33,814 nucleotides of DNA, from the NCBI GenBank assembly GCA_036493475.1, contig DASXPS010000104.1, forward strand, positions 1-33,814, given 5' to 3'. How positions within the stretch are numbered: position 1 is the stretch's first letter; each line of letters starts with the position of its first letter. Shown here piece by piece: positions 31,030-33,814 of the stretch. The DNA is from Sporichthyaceae bacterium (GTDB lineage: Bacteria; Actinomycetota; Actinomycetes; Sporichthyales; Sporichthyaceae). The notes beneath the pieces were generated by a model. That model worked only from the letters and a program-made list of their open reading frames with translations, was not told where the DNA came from and ran no database searches. The translations under genes and the position numbers were made by a program.

Positions 31030-31080
31030 GGACACTGTGTCCAGACAGGAACGTTAGCCTGTCCACGCGCCGTTCGGCAA
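31030..31080 (-). promoter_or_regulatory. Promoter with GGACACTGTGTCC operator for the P450 operon
   Basis: On the minus strand TTGCCG (31075-31080), an 18-base spacer and TAACGT (31051-31056) are followed by the perfect palindrome GGACACTGTGTCC (31030-31042). A further CACAGTGT repeat follows the palindrome. The -35 box lies within the 3' end of the TetR gene, and the TAA stop of that gene forms the start of the -10 box. The arrangement is that of a repressor site blocking transcript initiation, with the adjacent TetR protein the obvious candidate. Confidence 0.68.
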
Positions 31081-31728
31081 GCGAGTGATGCCCCCGACCA
31101 CCAGGTCCGTCATCTCCTTGGTCACCACCTCGGCCGGCGGGCGGCGGGTGACCCCGGCGAAGAACCAGTCGTCCAGCACGGCCATCGCCATCACCATGCC
31201 GAAGGTCGCGCGCACCGAGATCGTCGGATCACCGGACAGCCCGCGGCCGGCCATCTCTCGGCGGGTGAACTTTTCCAGCCGCCGGATCGGCCGGGCGAAG
31301 GCGTCGGTGATCGGCAGGCCGTCCGGGTCGGCCTCGTCCTCGAAGTTGTGCGCGGTGATCAGCGCGACCACCAGCTCACGGTGTTCCCGCATCAGCGCGT
31401 GCAGCGAGGTGATCCAGGCGCCGGTGAGCTCGTAGGTGGTCATGGTGTTGGACTCGTGGGTGGCTTCCCAATCGTCCACAAAGCCTTCGATGATGCCGCG
31501 GAACGGATCGACCACCGCCGCTCGGAACAACCCCGCTTTGTTGCCGAAATGGCGGAAGATCAAGGCTTCGCGCACCCCGGCCTGCTCGGCGATCTCTCGG
31601 GTGCTCGCCCCCGCGTAGCCGCGGGTGGCGAACAAGGTCCGGGCGCTGTCCAGCAACAGCCCGCGCACGACCGCAGACGGTCGACGCACCCGGATCGGCG
31701 GTGCAACTTCCTCCTTGGCGACAGTCAC
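31054..31728 (-). CDS. TetR-family transcriptional regulator
   Basis: 224 residues. The helix-turn-helix region (about 20-70) reads RGLLLDSARTLFATRG followed by STREIAEQAGVREALIFRHF, with the typical FRHFGNKAGLF end. The C-terminal domain is helical with a large hydrophobic core, as in regulators sensing acyl-CoA or lipid ligands. The GTG start at 31728 has GGAG upstream. It lies immediately before the P450 operon in the same direction and probably represses the twin promoters at 31030-31080 and 26758-26807 (inference from shared sites). Confidence 0.92.
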   Translation of the reverse strand: MTVAKEEVAPPIRVRRPSAVVRGLLLDSARTLFATRGYAGASTREIAEQAGVREALIFRHFGNKAGLFRAAVVDPFRGIIEGFVDDWEATHESNTMTTYELTGAWITSLHALMREHRELVVALITAHNFEDEADPDGLPITDAFARPIRRLEKFTRREMAGRGLSGDPTISVRATFGMVMAMAVLDDWFFAGVTRRPPAEVVTKEMTDLVVGGITRLPNGAWTG

Positions 31729-31749
31729 CGTGCTCCGTTCCTAGCAACG

Positions 31750-31768
31750 TTCTGAATGGTGCTCAGAA
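31750..31768 (-). other. Short inverted repeat at the end of the binding-protein gene
   Basis: TTCTGA (31750-31755) and TCAGAA (31763-31768) flank seven bases; the arm includes the TGA stop of the binding-protein gene. It may be a weak terminator or an operator in front of the TetR gene. Evidence is limited to the symmetry. Confidence 0.25.
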
Positions 31769-33280
31769 ACCCGTCGGCAGACCCTTGAAGCACTCGTACT
31801 TACTGCCCTTGGGAGATCCGTACCCCTTCTCGGTAATGGTCAACGAGAAGTAGCAGTCGTTCTGCGTGGCGGGCACGCCCTTGTTGAACTTCAACGGCGG
31901 CGCCAACCCGTTCAACGTGTCTCCGTCGACCTTCCACAGCCCGTCGAGCACCATCTGCGTGGTGATCGGGCCGTTTCGGGCCTGCTCGTACACGTTGGCG
32001 ATCGCGGCCTCGAACAACTTGCCGGAGGTCCAGGCGTTGATCGAGTCCTCGTCCACCTGCGAGCCCGGCGCGTAGGTGTTGTACGCGGCCTGGAACTCCT
32101 TGGTCCCCGGTGTGTCCGACGCGGTGAACGGGGCATCGCCGGTACCCAAGTACACGCCCTGGGCACGCAGGTTCGGGTCCTCGGCCGCGGTGGCGGACAC
32201 CGCCAGTGCTGCGGTGGCCACCGGCGGGCTGTAGTTCAGTGCCCGGCACGAGCGGGACAGGCGCCCGCTTCCGGCGCCCTCCAGGGAGTAGAACACCACC
32301 TCGGCCTTGGCGCTCTTCATTGCCTGACACTCGGCGGTGTAGTCCGGATTGGTGATCGAGGAGACCTTGCGCAGCACGGTTTTCAGGCCGGACTGCGCGG
32401 CCATCGCCTCGAAATTCTTGTTGATGGTGCCGCAGATCGACGCCTCGACGCAGTAAATCAAGCCGGCGGTGGTGGCCTTTACCGAATGCGCCGCCTCCCG
32501 GATGCCACCGGTGTAGGCGGCCAGCGCGGACCCTCCCTGCGGGAACATCCACGGGTCGTTGAACCAGGCCGGTTCGATCAGGTCCCCGCCCACAAAGGGA
32601 ATCTTGTTCTTGTCCGCGAAGGTCTGCCCGGCCGGGAATGTGGTCGGAATACCGGCCGCGATGATCGCGACGACGTGGTGACTGCGCACCAGTTCGGTGA
32701 GGTTGGAGGTGACCCGGGCGGGGTCGGCCCCGTCGTCCATCTGGTACATCTCCACCGGGTGGCACTGCACCCCGCCGTGGGTGTTCACAAAGCGCACCCA
32801 CAGCGCCAGACCGGTGCGCAGGTTCGCGGTGGACGCACCGATGATGCCGGACGTCGGGGCAGTCTGACCCAGCGGCACCGGGGCCAGCGTCGCCTTGCAG
32901 GGCGAGTTCGGTCCGGTGGCAACGGCGGCCACGGGTTCGCCTGCCGCAGCGGCACCCTGCACCTTGGCCGTCTTCGGGGTCTTGCCGGTGGCGGCGACGG
33001 TGGTGCCGGCCGCCGGTGCACCGGCGGCGACCGTACCGCCCGCCGTTGGAACTGATGGTGCCTGCGCTGCGGCGGGTGCGGCAGCGGGCTGCCCACCCAG
33101 CAGGCTGTCCGCGCCGGCCGGAGTGGCGCCGACGCCCGCGCTGTCCCGGGTGACCGCGCTACGGGCGGAGCCGTCGGCCGCGTCGATCCGCGCGTCGGAG
33201 ACACGCGTACCGCAGCCGGCCATCGGCAACGCAACCACCAACGCCAACCAGGCCCAGCGGCCTCGACGGGAAACTGCCAT
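31763..33280 (-). CDS. Liv-type substrate-binding lipoprotein (third copy)
   Basis: 505 residues from the ATG at 33280 (MAVSRRGRWAWLALVVALPM), ending the signal peptide in the lipobox MAGC. After lipidation come TRVSDARIDAADGS and an Ala/Gly/Thr/Pro linker of about 100 residues (TGKTPKTAKVQGAAAAGEP), then a LivJ/LivK-type binding domain (PLGQTAPTSGIIGASTANLR, THGGVQCHPVEMYQMDDGAD, ITNPDYTAECQAMKSAKAEV). An in-frame ATG at 33319 overlaps the permease stop as ATGA and would lengthen the n-region by 13 residues; either start is possible. It is partnered with the third LivHM fusion at the right edge. Confidence 0.87.
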   Translation of the reverse strand: MAVSRRGRWAWLALVVALPMAGCGTRVSDARIDAADGSARSAVTRDSAGVGATPAGADSLLGGQPAAAPAAAQAPSVPTAGGTVAAGAPAAGTTVAATGKTPKTAKVQGAAAAGEPVAAVATGPNSPCKATLAPVPLGQTAPTSGIIGASTANLRTGLALWVRFVNTHGGVQCHPVEMYQMDDGADPARVTSNLTELVRSHHVVAIIAAGIPTTFPAGQTFADKNKIPFVGGDLIEPAWFNDPWMFPQGGSALAAYTGGIREAAHSVKATTAGLIYCVEASICGTINKNFEAMAAQSGLKTVLRKVSSITNPDYTAECQAMKSAKAEVVFYSLEGAGSGRLSRSCRALNYSPPVATAALAVSATAAEDPNLRAQGVYLGTGDAPFTASDTPGTKEFQAAYNTYAPGSQVDEDSINAWTSGKLFEAAIANVYEQARNGPITTQMVLDGLWKVDGDTLNGLAPPLKFNKGVPATQNDCYFSLTITEKGYGSPKGSKYECFKGLPTGF

Positions 33281-33315
33281 CTTGATCCCGGTCCTCTCGG
33301 GGGAACTGCTCACGT

Positions 33316-33814
33316 TCATGGCGTGGGTACCGGCGCGTGCGCGGCGCGGTGCCGGTGGTGGAAGTCCTCCAGGCGCACCGACGCGGGGCCTGTGCGTCGT
33401 TCGGTGAAGCGCGCCGCGGTGGTGGCGAACCATCGCTCATAGGCGCCCTGCGAGCCGATCGCCGCGAGGATCGCGGCCGCACCGAAGAACATCTGCAGAA
33501 CCTGGAAGAAGTCCGGGTCGGTGATGTAGTTCGGCACCACAAAGAGCAGCAACGGCGCGACCACGGCGGCGGCCACGGTGCGCCGTCCGGAGATGGCCAG
33601 TACAGCCAGCACGATCAGCGACTGCACGAAGAAGTAGCTGTCGCTCTTCACCGCGCCGAACATCGAGGCGTACAGGGCGCCGCTGATCCCGGCCATGAAG
33701 CCGGCGATGCAGAACACCAGCACGCGGGAGACGTTCACCGCCAGACCCAACGTGGACAGCGCCACCGGCGCATCGGCCATGCCGCGGAGCAGTCGGCCGA
33801 GGCGGGAGCGTTCG
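33316..33814 (-). CDS. Fused LivH-LivM or LivM permease, C-terminal part (cut by window edge)
   Basis: The reading frame stays open to the window edge, and translation upstream of the internal ATG gives ERSRLGRLLRG, so the gene begins outside the window. The visible 165 residues contain the LivM C-terminal pattern ADAPVALSTLGLAVNVSRVL, FCIAGFMAGISGALYASMFG and two later helices, closely matching the ends of the two fusions at 3780 and 14061. Whether the missing part contains a LivH half cannot be seen. The stop overlaps an in-frame ATG of the binding-protein gene as ATGA. Confidence 0.88.
   Translation of the reverse strand, partial: ERSRLGRLLRGMADAPVALSTLGLAVNVSRVLVFCIAGFMAGISGALYASMFGAVKSDSYFFVQSLIVLAVLAISGRRTVAAAVVAPLLLFVVPNYITDPDFFQVLQMFFGAAAILAAIGSQGAYERWFATTAARFTERRTGPASVRLEDFHHRHRAAHAPVPTP

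Noticed and set aside
31030-31042. KstR-type steroid regulator site
   Set aside because: GGACACTGTGTCC does not match the KstR or KstR2 consensus motifs I know (AACnnGTT-type or CAAGnnCTTG-type), so a different TetR specificity is assumed.

Overview
The window is GC-rich, dense bacterial DNA: ATGA, GTGA and TGATG stop/start overlaps, GTG/TTG starts, lipobox lipoproteins, two TetR regulators, and several acyl-CoA and monooxygenase/dioxygenase genes. This points to an actinobacterium with a large catabolic repertoire. The genus cannot be fixed from sequence alone; no rRNA, tRNA, CRISPR array, transposase or phage gene was seen.

Layout. (1) 1-408: a non-coding left edge with an imperfect 85-base direct repeat and a possible promoter, then a plus-strand MHS-type major facilitator (409-1722). 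(2) 18867 down to 1735, minus strand: about 17 kb of closely packed genes that look like one transcription unit. It holds two paralogous branched-chain-amino-acid-type (Liv) ABC transporter modules. Each has a fused LivH-LivM permease, a LivF ATPase, a lipoprotein binding protein with a long disordered linker, a secreted FPYPGD-containing protein with a C-terminal membrane anchor, and a membrane protein ending in a conserved Cys/CxxC tail (one gene in one module, split into two in the other). Only one LivG is present. An APH-type phosphotransferase, a lipocalin-like DUF7065-type protein, a 7-TM protein and a small secreted protein ride along. (3) 19109-21452, plus strand, divergent: a TetR regulator, a 6-TM protein and a second DUF7065-type protein, then a small membrane protein (21547-22059). 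(4) 26733 down to 22216, minus: HMG-CoA-synthase-like/DUF35 fusion, thiolase, Rieske oxygenase alpha and beta subunits, and a small unknown protein. (5) 33814 down to 26909, minus: end of a third LivH-LivM fusion, third binding lipoprotein, TetR, cytochrome P450, MaoC dehydratase, two crotonases and an SDR.

How it may work together (inference): the Liv-type systems import a carboxylated or hydrophobic substrate, P450 and Rieske enzymes oxidise it, and the MaoC/crotonase/SDR/thiolase set shortens a CoA-activated chain. The two catabolic units appear co-regulated: the P450 and HMGCS-like genes have near-identical promoters (TTGSCG, 18-base spacer, TAACGT), each followed at once by a GGACASTGTGTCC operator.

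The most striking feature is a family of interspersed 81-base cassettes (four full copies, one short) between genes of these operons. Each full copy is a 26-codon mini-ORF whose stop overlaps the next start as ATGA, and three also overlap the preceding stop. Their 3' half folds into a hairpin with compensatory base changes that places the Shine-Dalgarno in a constant 9-base loop and the next start codon in the stem. The design resembles the mycobacterial interspersed repetitive units (MIRUs) and suggests a mobile translational-coupling device.
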